Shown: positions 1-11,169 of the stretch, in pieces
How the letters are laid out: the number at the start of each line of letters is the position of its first letter
Numbering within the stretch: position 1 is the stretch's first letter
DNA from: Siphonodentalium dalli
Lineage: Eukaryota > Mollusca > Scaphopoda > Gadilida > Siphonodentaliidae
Direction: 5' to 3'
NCBI GenBank assembly: GCA_032622095.1
Contig: CP136063.1
Location: forward strand, 63,811,897 to 63,875,896
DNA: 64,000 nucleotides
The notes under the pieces: model-generated
The model's database searches: none
Seen by the model: only the letters and a program-made list of their open reading frames with translations
Told to the model about the DNA's origin: nothing
Program-made: the position numbers and the translations under genes

Positions 1-150
1 TATTTTATTTTTCAGTGTAATAACATATGGGAGAGGGGGTACCCATAAGTGAGTCAGCACTTGTCCTCCAATCCCATTGTCTGTATATAAAATGTTTGTG
101 TCATATAAAATATGTTACATAAATTAGACAAATAAATATGTTTAAACTAA
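1..150 (+). mobile_element. 3' tail of a CR1-like LINE, truncated by window edge
   Basis: This stretch resembles the 3' untranslated tail of the LINE at 927-3161. Both have a GGAGAGGGG-type block, a run like CCAATCCC(A/T)TTGT, and a closing AATAAA(A)TATGTTT, in the same order. Family A repeat sequence begins directly after it. I infer the last part of a second, related LINE insertion whose body lies left of the window. There is no coding sequence and no poly(A) tail. Confidence 0.6.
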
Positions 151-914
151 GCTAATGAATTGAATTTTGAAATCAAAGATGGCCACTGGCGGCCATGTTT
201 TTTGGCCGAATGACCCCAAAATGACTCATTCTCATCTACATGTCATTATTAACATTCATGACAAATTTTATGATGATCAGACTAATGGTACCACCTGTAG
301 CCCGTGCTAAAGGATTTAGTCATACAAAGAGTAAAATCCAAGATGGCTGCTGGCGGCGATGTTTTTTGGCGTAATTACCCCAAAATAACTCGTTCTCATC
401 TACATGTCATTATTAACATTCATGAAAAATTTTATGATGATCAGACTAAAGGTACCACCTGTAGCCCGTGCTAAAGGATTTAATCATACAAAGAGTAAAA
501 TCCAAGATGGCTGCTGGCGGCCATGTTTTTCGGCCGAATGACCCCAAAATGACTCGTTCCCATCTACATGTCATTGTTAACATCCATGACAAATTTTATG
601 ATGATCAGACTAAAGGTACGACCTGTAGCCCGTGCTAAAGAATTTAATCATACAAAGAGTAAAATCCAAGATGGCTGCTGGTGGCCATGTTTTTTGGCCG
701 AATGACCCCAAAATTACTCGTTCCCATCTACATGTCAATATTAACATTCATGACAAATTTCATGATGATCAGGCAAAGAGTACGACCTGTGGCCCGTGCT
801 AATGGATTAAATTTAGAATTCAAAGATGGCCGCTGGCGGCCATGTTTTTTGTCCTAATGACCCCAAAATGACTCGTTCCCATCTACATTCCAATTTCAAC
901 AGCCATGACAAATT
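151..914 (-). repeat. Family A tandem array, first segment (A1)
   Basis: About five units of roughly 155-160 bp. Each has a block like CCAAGATGGCTGCTGGCGGCC, then GACCCCAAAATGACTCGTTC, CATCTACATGTCATTA, and CCTGTAGCCCGTGCTAAAGG. The same unit recurs at 3162-4180, 21.8-23.1 kb, 26.8-27.6 kb and 45.8-48.4 kb. The complete copies define the element strand by their hairpin ends; here it is reversed. This array is split by the LINE and resumes at 3162. Open frames inside it are repeat translations, not genes. Confidence 0.85.
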
Positions 915-926
915 TCATGATGATCA
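915..926. repeat. Left target-site duplication of the LINE
   Basis: TCATGATGATCA occurs here and again at 3162-3173, exactly flanking the LINE. Joining the flanks restores the family A unit, which normally reads TTTCATGATGATCAGAC. This fixes both LINE boundaries. Confidence 0.9.
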
Positions 927-3161
927 ATAGCTCGCCCACTCGTCCTTCTATTCAGGAAATCTATCAAATCAGAGAAATTCCCCCGAGTCCTGGAAAGCAG
1001 CAAACGTGATCCCGATTTTCAAAAAAGATGATCCAGCGGAAGCCAAAAATTACCGACTAATTTCCCTTCTACCATGTGTGGCTAAAGTTTTTGAGAAAGT
1101 GGTTTTGAAACAGATTAGTAAATTGTTCATTGAAAATGAACTTTTATACTTCCATCAGTCAGGATTTCTCACAGGTCATAGTACAACATACCAACTATTA
1201 GACCTATATCACAACCTGTGCCAATCCCTTGACAAAGGACTACTTACATGTTCTATATTCTGTGATATTTCCAAAGCCTTTGAGAGGGTTTGGCACAGGG
1301 GACTGATACACAAATTAAATGCTTATGGATTAGAAGGAAATATTTTAAATTGGATAGAAAACTACCTAGAAAATCGGACGCAGAGGGTCCTAATCAATGA
1401 CACATTTTCAAAATACGAGGTCATCCCAGCGGGAGTTCCACAAGGGTCTATCCTGGGACCATTTTTGTTCTTAGTCTATATAAATGATTTAGCCGACGGT
1501 ATTGAATCAATAACGAGAATGTATGCCGACGATACTTGCCTCACGAACAGTCACTTTGATCTTAATATACTTGAACATACTATGAACAGCGATTTAGACA
1601 AAATTACAGCGTGGTCCCAAAACTGGTTGGTCAGTTTCAACCCAACTAAAACAGTTGGCATGTCCTTTTCACTAGTTGCGCCCTCAACAGTGAAACCAAA
1701 CCTCAATTTCGTAGGAAATTCAATCAACTTCGTGGACAAGCATATACACTTAGGTCTGGAACTCCAATCAAATCTCAATTGGAACGCACACATTGAAGGG
1801 TCTGTCAAAATAATTGCCTCACGTCTGTCTCAACTCCGACGGATTAAATATCAACTCAACCGGAAAACCATTGAAATTATTTACAAAACATATATTTTAC
1901 CCTTATTTGATTATTCAGACGCCGTCTGGGACAATGCCTCAAATTATATGTTAGAGAAGCTTGACTGGCTTCATGTCGACGCTGGACGGATAGTCAGTGG
2001 TATCACCCGTTCTGCTTCGGACAACACGGTATTACAGGAGGTCGGATGGCCATCACTCAATAAACGACGTCAACTACATAAACTGCAGGCACTCTATAAA
2101 ATAATCAATAATCTAGCCCCCTCTTATCTAGCCAATACACTCCCCCCCCCCCCCAGATCACACGAGGTTGCAGATTATAATTGGAGACGCTCCGGTAAAT
2201 ATTACTCATACTATTGCAATACTGAACACTTCAAACAGTCTTTTTTCCCAGCGATGGTGTTAGAATGGAATAAGCTTCCCAAAGTAATCACCGATGCTGA
2301 TACATCTTCTACCTTTAAAACCAACTTGTATCATATAGATCCCACAATCAGCCCCCCTCTACATTTCTATGCTGGACGCAGAAAATACCACATTTTTCAT
2401 TGTAGCATGCGTAATTTTTGCAGTGAACTCCGATGTGATATGTTCAATAATTATATCGATGACAGCCCCGCATGATCATGTGGAAATCGATCTGAAGACG
2501 CCTATCACTATTTCTTCATGTGCCCATTGTACCAACGTGAGCGCTCAGTTCTCTTTGAGAAACTAGCCCGCGAAAATATCAAAGTAAGCCATATTTCAGA
2601 ACTCATGTGTGGAATACCTTATCCCTCGTCCCAACAAAATGCGAAAATATTTTCCATCACACAGCAATATATTGCAGCGACTAAGCGTTTTGACCCCTAA
2701 TGATTATATTTATCTTATTTGCGAATCTATACTTGCTTCCGGAATTTCAACTTTTACCTCACAAGTGGACAAACCTCCCATTCAAACATCTCATTCTGAT
2801 TTATCATCTGTATTGCCTTTCAGAGCACAACAATAACAAAACAGAGAACGAATCAAGTGTACCATTATATTTTACAACCAACATAAAAGTACTTAGAATA
2901 GATAATACATTGGCACTTGTCAATCATTCCAACATTAATAACGTAGTGACATTCTTCAAATACAAATTTTTTCACAGATAAGAAGCAATCTCATGTTGGA
3001 CACACTATATCTCCCATAACTTCTCACCATGTAAATAAGTTTGTACCGTCATCTTGATCACATGTGTGTTACAATATTTTATTAGGAGAGGGGCTTCATA
3101 AGTTGCAAAAACTTGTGCCCCAATCCCTTTTGTATATTTTGCAAATAAAATATGTTTCAAG
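927..3161 (+). mobile_element. 5'-truncated CR1-like LINE inserted in family A
   Basis: A non-LTR retrotransposon copy of 2235 bp. The 5' end is truncated inside the reverse transcriptase region, as usual for target-primed reverse transcription. Lost upstream are the 5' UTR, ORF1, the endonuclease and the start of RT. The body holds RT and the C-terminal domain (to 2700), then about 460 bp of 3' UTR ending GCAAATAAAATATGTTTCAA with no poly(A) tail. Perfect 12 bp target duplications flank it. The exact clade (CR1, Rex1/Babar or a relative) is not settled by eye. Confidence 0.92.
930..2700 (+). pseudogene. LINE reverse transcriptase, 5'-truncated, one frameshift and one stop
   Basis: RNA-dependent DNA polymerase of a LINE. 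In the main frame (valine codon at 1006 onward) RT motifs appear in order: CDISKAF near residues 86-92, GVPQGSILGP at 143-152 and the catalytic YADD at 173-176 (genomic 1522-1533). A long C-terminal region follows. Upstream coding resembling this family continues in another frame through 930-980; the shift lies in the run of five C at about 981-985, consistent with one extra C. At 2473-2475 a TGA interrupts the frame. The same frame then continues open to the TAA at 2698-2700 with CGNRSEDAYHYFFMCPLY, the Cys/His tail typical of these elements. The TGA sits where the first Cys of a CxCG motif is expected, so one substitution would explain it. The copy cannot be active; the catalytic residues are intact. 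Confidence 0.92.
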
Positions 3162-3173
3162 TCATGATGATCA
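3162..3173. repeat. Right target-site duplication of the LINE
   Basis: Second copy of TCATGATGATCA, identical to 915-926. Family A sequence resumes here in register. Confidence 0.9.
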
Positions 3174-3440
3174 GACCAAAGGTACGACCTGTAGCCCGTG
3201 CTAAAGGATTTAGTCATACAAAGAGTAAAATTCAAGATGGCAGCTGGCGGTCATGTTTCTTGGCTGAATGACCCCAAAATGACTCGTTCCCATCTACATT
3301 CCAATTTCAACAGCCATGACAAATTTCACGATGATCAGACTAAAGGTACGACCTGTAGCCCGTGCTAAAGGATTTAGTCATACAAAGAGTAAAATCCAAG
3401 ATGGCAGCTGGCGGTCATGTTTTTTGGCTTAATGACCCAA
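3174..3440 (-). repeat. Family A array A1, continuation after the LINE
   Basis: About one and a half more family A units, continuing the array cut by the LINE. It ends within a unit at AATGACCCAA, where the 3' end of another family A element (A2) begins. That suggests A2 inserted into A1. Confidence 0.75.
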
Positions 3441-4212
3441 TAAAAGTGTCAATGACACTGTAGCTCAACTTAGGTAGGGGAATAATTTAATGGTTGACAG
3501 TAAATGGAGGAATAGGAAAGGTGCTAATTGAAATGTCTAACATGTGCCAAAGGATTTAGTCATGCAAAGAGTAAAATCCAAGATGGCTGCTGGCGGCCAT
3601 GTTTTTTGGCCAATTGACCACAAAAGGACTCGTTCCGATCTACATGTCATTATTAACATCCATGACAAATTTCATGAAGTTCCGACCAAAGCTACGACCT
3701 GTAGTCCGTGCCAAAGGATTTAGTCATGCAAAGAGTAAAATCCAAGATGGCTGCTGGCGGCCATGTTTTTCAGCCGAACGACCCCAAAATGACTCGTTCC
3801 GATCTACGTGTCATTGTTAACATCCTTGACAAATTTCATGAAGTTCCGACCAAAGCTACGACCTGTAGCCCGTGCCAAAGGATTTAGTCATGCAAAGAGT
3901 TAAATCCAAGATGGCTGCTGGTGGCCATGTTTTTTGACCGAACGACCCCAAAATCACTCGTTCCCATCTACATGTCAATATTAACATCCATGACAAATTT
4001 CGTGATGATCAGACAAACAGTACGACCTGTAGCCCGCGCCAATGGATTGAATTTTGAAATCCAAGATGGCTGCCAAAGGTATGACCTGTAGCCAGCGCCA
4101 AAGGAAATTGTTGACGGACACACGCACACACGGACACACGCATACACGCACACACGGACGACGGACGCCAAACCATGGCAATAGCTCAAACTTACAAAGT
4201 AAGTTGAGCTAA
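3441..4212 (-). mobile_element. Family A element A2, near-complete, minus strand
   Basis: Read on the minus strand it has a 5' hairpin (AGCTCAACTTAC pairing with GTAAGTTTGAGCT, 4183-4210), a GT-rich CGTCCGTGTGTGCG spacer, four or so ~158 bp units, a unique 3' segment, and a 3' terminal palindrome GTGTCATTGACAC (3448-3460). Subterminal AGCTCAACTT and AAGTTGAGCT are inverted at the two ends. It has no coding capacity. The architecture recalls non-autonomous pearl/Helitron-like elements of bivalves, which carry ~160 bp core repeats; that assignment is inference. Confidence 0.75.
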
Positions 4213-4380
4213 TAACTAAATAACACTATACAAAGCTACATGGCTGCCAACCGAAAAAATTATATCATTTCATTTTCCGTCTCTTACGGTACAGTTTTGA
4301 CTCAAAATGGTAATGTTGTTGAATACAAATAGTTATGAGCTTATTTTTAATTTAAGAATTGTTTCCTTCAAATATGCTTT

Positions 4381-4916
4381 ATTATACTTCCATGGTGTAA
4401 CCAAGGAAGTATATTGTTTTTCTACTGAGGTCGTTTTCCGTTTATTTCGAAATAATCAGAAACTGATTGCAGTAGGAACGCGAAATCTCTAGCGAATGTA
4501 GGCATCGAAGGTTTACTAGATATAGTGGTATCCGGATTTCCGCCCAATGTTTCTTGGCGGAGTTATGGCCCTTTTGCGATTATTTTTCATTATTATTATT
4601 CTTATTATTATTATTATTATTATTATACTTGACACTTTTGTAATCACTATTACTCGAAAAGTACAAGAAGTAGGACACTAAAACTTGGTAAGTATGTTGG
4701 GGTACATGAGTTCTAACCATATGGCCCATAACGATTTTGTCCGCGCTTTCACCGAGGAGTTATCTCCCTTTATTTGAAAAAATGTCATTTTATTATCTCG
4801 GAAATTATAAGAAGCAGAGCATCGAAAATTAGACCGTATGCACATCTCGATATGCACTACTGCCCACGGGCATAAAAACTTGTGTCCGCGCTTTCCCTGA
4901 AGAGTTACCGCCCATA
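4381..4916 (+). repeat. Family G 5' module, copy 1
   Basis: 536 bp matching 6125-6660 without indels at a constant offset of 1744 bp, with two substitutions that I noticed. It opens with the hairpin ATACTTCCATGG / CCAAGGAAGTAT and contains GGAGTTATGGCCCTTTTGCG and an (ATT)n stretch at about 4590-4625. The 61-codon open frame inside it occurs identically in both copies but shows no coding features. Confidence 0.9.
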
Positions 4917-6124
4917 GTTGGCAAACCTCTATTTTATTGTACTCTGTTCCGTATTATTCCAGAATACTGCATTTGGTTTTTGTAGTCGTATTGACCGTTG
5001 TCAGCTTAGTCCAAGGAAGAAAATTTGAGAGGGTTGGACATATATTTTTACACTGGGGTGGGGGGCAAAATTTTCGAATTTTTTTTTTTTCATTAACATT
5101 TATCTATTGAAGTATATAGATTCCCTGAACGAAAACAAACCCATATAGGAAAAGATTTTTGAAATCCGAGATGAAATGCAAGAGTAACGGGCCCTCAAAG
5201 TTTGCAATTTGGTCCCATGTGCTTGTGACCACATCTCCTCCGAAGATGTCAAACTTTGGATGTCATCTGATACGCCAATGCGTGCGGTCAGAAGAGAGCA
5301 CGCGATGAGCCAAATTTTGCCAGTGTCGGTTCAGTGTTGTGGGTCAGGAGAGGGGTGGTCCGGGGTACCAATTTGTTATTCTTCTCCGAATCGGATGAAA
5401 CTTGGAATATAACATCCATACCGCCAACCGATCTAGAAACTGAAAGAATTTCGAAAATCCATTGAAAAATGATAGAGTTGTGGGCCTTCAAACAATGCAA
5501 ATTTGGGCCCATATGCTTGTGTACACAGCTCCTCCGAAGATGTCGAACTTAGGATGTTATCTGATATCGCAGTGCGTGCGGTCTGAAGAGAGCAGGCGAA
5601 GTGCCATATTTTGCAAGTGTCGGTTCAGTGTTGTGGGTCAGGGGAGGGGTGGTCCGAGGTACCAAAATTTATTTCGTCTCCGAATCAGATGAAACTTGAT
5701 ATATAACATCTACCATACACGTTGATCATAAAACTGAAAACAGATTGTAAATCCGTTAAAAAATGACGGAGATTTGGGCCCTCAAACTTTGAATGTGGGC
5801 CCGTATTCTTTCCAATAAACAAAATGTTATTCGTCTCTGAATCAGACAAAATTTAAAACAACTAATCAATGTAAGTAGCTGATCACAATACTCAAAACAA
5901 TTTTTAAATCCATTGGAAAATAACGGAGTTACGGGCTCTCAAAATTCGCATTTTGGGCCTGGTTTGACAATTTCCCAATCACGTCACCCAATTTCGAGGC
6001 AGGGGTGGGGTCACTTCCAAACACTTGAGATCAACCTACACATGTTAAGGGAAAGACATAATCATCCTACTTCATATTTTCCGTCCCTTAACTGCGATTT
6101 ATTCAGCTCAAGATTTGCCCTATT
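4917..6124 (+). repeat. Divergent ~295 bp tandem units within family G
   Basis: Units begin with GGGCC(C/T)TCAAA near 5190, 5482 and 5777, with a shortened one near 5933. They share GCTTGTG..ACA.CTCCTCCGAAGATGTC and GTTCAGTGTTGTGGGTCAGG. Divergence between units is high, so the array is older than the duplication of the flanking 536 bp modules. Short open frames here are repeat translations. Confidence 0.75.
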
Positions 6125-7619
6125 ATTATACTTCCATGGTGTAACCAAGGAAGTATATTGTTTTTCTACTGAGGTCGTTTTCCGTTTATTTCGAAATAAT
6201 CAGAAACTGATTGCAGTAGGAACGCGAAATCTCTAGCGAATGTAGGCATCGAAGGTTTACTAGATATAGTGGTATCCGGATTTCCGCCCAATGTTTCTTG
6301 GCGGAGTTATGGCCCTTTTGCGATTATTTTTCATTATTATTATTCTTATTATTATTATTATTATTATTATACTTGACACTTTTGTAATCACTATTACTCG
6401 AAAAGTACAAGAAGTAGGACACTAAAACTTGGTAAGTATGTTGGGGTACATGGGTTCTAACCATATGGCCCATAACGATTTTGTCCGCGCTTTCACCGAG
6501 GAGTTATCTCCCTTTATTTGAAAAAATGGCATTTTATTATCTCGGAAATTATAAGAAGCAGAGCATCGAAAATTAGACCGTATGCACATCTCGATATGCA
6601 CTACTGCCCACGGGCATAAAAACTTGTGTCCGCGCTTTCCCTGAAGAGTTACCGCCCATAAATAGGGACACACTACACACCAGGATGAATAAACCAAGGT
6701 TTTTTTTTTGTTTTTTTGTTTTTTTTTTTATAAGTACAGAGCTCTAAATTTTTTATTGCATATTCCGAATTGGACGAGTAATTCTTACTCGAATATACCG
6801 CCTAAACATGTTTTTACCCAGTGCTTTCCGTGTTACGGGGTATGGAATTATTATGGTTAAAGAGCAAGATAATGTCGTAGAATGTACATTGACATACTTT
6901 ATGTACGTCCCAGAAGTTTGACGGCTATACTATAAATGTAACATGCCCAACGGAGAATGTGTGTCAGTGTGGGTTGAGACTTTAGGAAAATTCCACGAAA
7001 ATTGCAAAGGGGTGAAAATTCAAACATCGAGATAATTTTTTTTGACGCGTACATCTGATGGCTAGTATTAACGCGCATCCAGAGTGCGATTTTCTAATTT
7101 TCAGATGGAACGGTTTACTCGTGACAACGCTATATATCATTAAAATGTATACTTATGTAGTCTATCACTAGTCGATTTTTTAGCCCCAAATCCAAACGGG
7201 CTAATGTAGGAGCGAGTTTCACGCAGGAGCATGTAAGCCGGTATACTGTAGGTATGCCTTCAAAATTTGACCGCTCTACTATAAACGCAACCTGCTCAAG
7301 GGAGTGTTTGTGTCGGGTGGGTTCAGATTTGGCAAATTCCACCGAAGATCACATGGGGAAAATTACTCCGAAAATCATATATTGAGATAAAAACTTTTCG
7401 ACGACTGGATGTGATAAGTAGTATCTAAACGCAAGATTAGTACACTTTTTAATGATTTAGATTGGACGGTTTCACCCTGGTAGAGTATAACGTTGTAACG
7501 GGTGATATATATTACTCAAATTCCAACCCTCTCTTCAAGACGCAAATTCAAACGGACTTATCAAGAAGCAAGGCAAATGCATGAATATGCTCATCGATAT
7601 ACTATATAGGTATGTCCGC

Positions 7620-7893
7620 TATAAAAGTAACATATTGTCACGATTTGACCTGTCCAAAACACTCCCCGGACAAAAGTTTTCCTTGGTATCAAATTTCGTC
7701 GAAATCCATTCGTTTTACCCGATTTGACCTTGAACTGACCATTTAGAAGGTCAATGTCAGGTCGGGGTTACGACCTGACCCGCCCAAAAGACTCCCCGGA
7801 CAAAAGTACCCCTAGGTATCAAATTTCGTGGAAATCCGTCTGTTTTACCCGATTTGACCTTCGATTGACCATTTTGAAGACCAAGGTCAGGTC
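7620..7893 (+). repeat. ~115 bp tandem units (GTCAGGTCGGGGT type)
   Basis: Two and a half units, each with TTTGACC.GTCCAAAACACTCC, CGGACAAAAGT, GGTATCAAATTTCGT and CGTTTTACCCGATTTGACC. The same unit forms a second array at 43434-43960. Confidence 0.85.
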
Positions 7894-7920
7894 GGGATGG
7901 GATGGGATGGGATGGGATGG
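7894..7920 (+). repeat. (GGGAT)n microsatellite
   Basis: Five perfect GGGAT units directly beside the right end of family G. Tandem expansion here is the only local microsatellite of this type. Confidence 0.95.
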
Positions 7921-8264
7921 AATACCATGGAAGTATATCTGATTCCATGGAATCTGACCTCTAGTTTGTAATCATTTTAATTCATTTACGTGGGAAACAC
8001 GACATGTGTCTATAGAGGTATAACATCTATATCACATTTGTCAGCATGTCATTTGACTCAATAGTGTTAAAGTGACATCAAATGTTTACTACATTGCTAT
8101 ACATGTTCGCTGGCAATATAATAGCCCTAGTGACCTCCGGCATTGTTCCAAGAAAGGCGAATTTAATATGTATAAATGCATGCATAAATTCAGGGTCCTA
8201 AATTTATGAAACATTGATATTTTATAAATCTCGCTTTTCATGCAGTGACTGTATCCCTATTTGT

Positions 8265-9145
8265 CACACCATAGCCGAATAGCCACTCCAGATATACTAA
8301 TACACCCAGCCATGTTAGTATAGTCACTCCATGTGTGCATCATCCATGTACATCATCCGTGGTCATAAAGCCACTCGCTATATACACATACACCTCGCCC
8401 ATGACCATATAGCAACACGTGTGTATACCCGCATAACCTACACATGACCATACCACCACGAGTCGCTAAACAGGACCACCAGGTATACTCATTCACCTGA
8501 CACATGACAATTTAGTCACTCCCTGTATAGATATCCATTACATTTATGATCATACAGTCACTCCTTGTACACCTACCCATCTCACCATTGGCCATACAGT
8601 CACTACATGTATACATAGTCCACACACAGTCACTAATATAACCACTCGATATATACATATAAAGCCCACCCTAGACCATAGCGTCACTCCAGGTATACAT
8701 ATACACCTCACCACTGGCCATTCAGCCCTTCCAGATATACAAAAACCCACACACACGACCACTCATACCATCCATACTTGCATATGCACCTCACACATGA
8801 CAATTCAGCAACGCAGTGTATAATCATACACGACATACATGATCATACAGCTAATCCCTATACACCCACCAATGATAATAGTAAATACATCCACAAGATA
8901 TATACATATACATCCATCCGTTACACAAGGACACTCCCTATATACACACACAGTAATGTCCACCCAGCTTACTCCAGGTTTGCATATACACTTCAATCAT
9001 GGCAGTATAGTCATTCCATGTATACCATACACATTACCCATAACCATACAATCACTCACTATTTATCCACACACCCCATCCATGATCATGCAGACAATAA
9101 ATGTACATCCTACCCATGATCTTACAGTCACTCCAAATATATCCA
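8265..9145 (+). repeat. Degenerate ~42-47 bp minisatellite, copy 1
   Basis: About twenty decayed units around CATGACCATACAGTCACTCC followed by ATGTATACATATACACCTCAC. The same unit fills 52300-53959 (inverted) and 54030-54665 (same orientation as here). Open frames across it are translations of the repeat. Confidence 0.85.
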
Positions 9146-9464
9146 GTTGATATTGGTTGAACAATAAGAGCCACTAGTCCAGGAGATCGACCCCAAGAAA
9201 TAACAAATGTTGCTCATTTTGACGGAGAAGTGCTATCCAGTCTAATTTTGTAGTAAAATATATGTAGATTACGAAAATCCATGATAGCAGTGGTGAATTT
9301 GTAGCTTAATTGGCGAAAAACATGTTTTTATTGACCTACCCGACGACCGAAAATAGAAGAATTTTCCGGCGACGTCATAGTACTACTAGTATTCGGGAGC
9401 GAATATTGGTACCCTTGCACCCCTTGTGACTTAACTTCTCCCCACTCATTTTGTTCCTTATTAT
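9146..9464. other. Spacer with a short inverted-repeat partner at 12.6 kb
   Basis: No gene seen. About 50 bp around AGTCCAGGAGATCG and TTGCTCATTTTGACGG (9170-9235) is inverted relative to 12585-12635. This suggests that 9.2-12.6 kb is bounded by remnants of one element. Confidence 0.5.
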
Positions 9465-10362
9465 GTCCTTCAACTTTTAAGCAATGTTAACAAGAAAAAA
9501 AAGTGGCCATATTGACTCCAGACAAAATGGCGTCCATCATGGCCGCTGTTTTTCAGACCAGACTCTAAGTCAGTTTTATGCAAATTATAGCGGTAACAAT
9601 CTTGTAAAATGTATACAAATGTATATATTTTCGTGAAGGTAAGACATAATGTCACTTTTTTGGGGCAAAATTGAAACTCACCATCCAAGATGGCCACCAA
9701 AATGGCCGCCGGAAGTTGAAAATATAACTTTTTTTTACAAATATCTTCTAGATCGATTCATGCTGTTTGGAACTGGTTGAGTAATGTGACTTTATTTTGT
9801 ATATTAACTGATCATTGGGGCAATTCAATATGCACTTTTTGGGGTCCTATTACCCCTTCCCTCAAAAATACGAATTTACAGAATGCGGTATAAAATTTCA
9901 CACAAAAACATCACAATTGGGATTCTAGTCATATTTTAACAAGAAATGAACATAACTTTGTAATGTAAGTGATGCACATGATTACTTATGAATATTCCAA
10001 CTCAATGGACCCAAAATTCTTACTTTGGCCAAAATGGTTGCCAAAATATGGAAAATGGTAAACATTGCCCCAGCATGTCCTGCAATCGATTACAAGTTGT
10101 GGATGATGTACAAAATTGGCTATTCTGCCTTCTATACATTGAATACTAACATGTCTGATGTACCATGGTTAATTGTTACTATTTTCACCACTGACATCAC
10201 CAAAAATATTGGACTATTCGACTTAAATATCGGCAAAAATAAACTTTTCATGCTTGGACTATTTTTTCAATTAAAATGTAACTATCTTTGGGTTGAAAGG
10301 TGTTTATTGTTTTGGTCTATATTAAATGTGGCACACTGCGGTATTTATAGACCAAATTGTTC
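9465..10362 (+). repeat. Family B segment, copy 1
   Basis: About 900 bp closely similar to 51120-51940 and, inverted, to 55020-55860. Shared blocks are CACCATCCAAGATGGCCACC, ACTGATCATTGG.GCAATT and TTCATGCTGTTTGGAACTGG. An open frame from an ATG at 10034 to 10396 gives a hydrophobic peptide containing NTNMSDVPWLIVTIFTTDI. A related frame is open in the inverted copy (55287 down to 55018) and broken in the 51.7 kb copy. No protein family is recognised; conservation may simply reflect repeat identity. Confidence 0.8.
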
Positions 10363-10364
10363 GC

Positions 10365-11110
10365 CCGATTTTGACAGAACTGTATACTCTCATTAAAGTA
10401 GACATGGATAAACGTCTTGTATGTAGCACTGTGTCAGGGCTGAAGTAAAGCAGTTATATAGGGTGGGTGTAATATAGTGTGTCATTTTGACATAATTACA
10501 CCATGGATTAATATATATTTCTATGATAGTTACGATCTGAAATGACTGATATCGAAGTTTATGGTGACCATTCAACGTTTGGTGCCATTTGACGGTACAA
10601 ATACGAAGCTTCGGTAAATTGGATGAAAAATCGCCACAGATTTGGGGTTAACGATGCGAGGTCACATTTTTCACCAGATTTTGACGGAACTGTATAGTCT
10701 CATTAAGTAGACATCGATAATCTTCTTACATGTAGCCCTGTGTCAGAGAGGGAGCAGTTATATAGGGATGGTGTAATATAGTGTGTCATTATGACATATT
10801 CCTCGATGGGTTAATATCGATGCTAATTATGATCTGAAATTATTAATATCCGGGTTTCTGGTCACCATTCAACGTTTGTTATCGGTGCCATATGATGTCC
10901 TGTGGTGGTATATTCCTGGAGTTCTGACACGTCACGAAGCTTCGGTACATGGCACGAAGCTTCGGTACATTGGATGAAAAACCGCCACATGTTTGGGTTT
11001 AAGAATACATTGTCAATTTGTTTGCCACAGCGCTGGGGGATAAGTACCCAGGGCCACATGATTCTTCTTATTTCGATATTACTGTATACTGTTATTAATA
11101 ACAATACACC
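10365..11110 (+). repeat. ~309 bp direct duplication plus a decayed third unit
   Basis: TTTTGAC(A/G)GAACTGTATA.TCTC near 10370 recurs near 10679. A GGTGTAATATAGTGTGTCATT block near 10463 recurs near 10770. A weaker third unit starts about 11070. A short CACGAAGCTTCGGTACAT is duplicated side by side at 10933 and 10952. Confidence 0.75.
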
Positions 11111-11169
11111 TTGATTAACATCATGCTGAATGAAGCAGTCACAGTACAATTTACTATTATTGAACATTT

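Larger units (their letters stand above)
6125..7936 (+). mobile_element. Family G element, copy 2, with terminal inverted repeats
   Basis: Starts with the same hairpin module as copy 1. A terminal ATACTTCCATGGT at 6128-6140 is matched in inverted orientation at 7924-7936. The body is non-coding and includes degenerate ~300 bp units (6700-7600) and ~115 bp units (7620-7893). It is about 1.8 kb with no transposase, so presumably non-autonomous. No convincing target duplication was found. Confidence 0.6.

Noticed and set aside
1551-1808. Minus-strand frame inside the LINE
   Set aside because: Shadow of the reverse transcriptase frame.
3599-4189. Short open frames in family A (MTPK..VPIYMS, KSKIQDGCW types)
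   Set aside because: They are translations of the tandem unit, occur in several frames and both strands, and recur wherever the repeat occurs.
8550-9150. Overlapping open frames across the minisatellite
   Set aside because: Their peptides follow the ~44 bp repeat period and change frame with it; the same happens at 52.4-54.5 kb.
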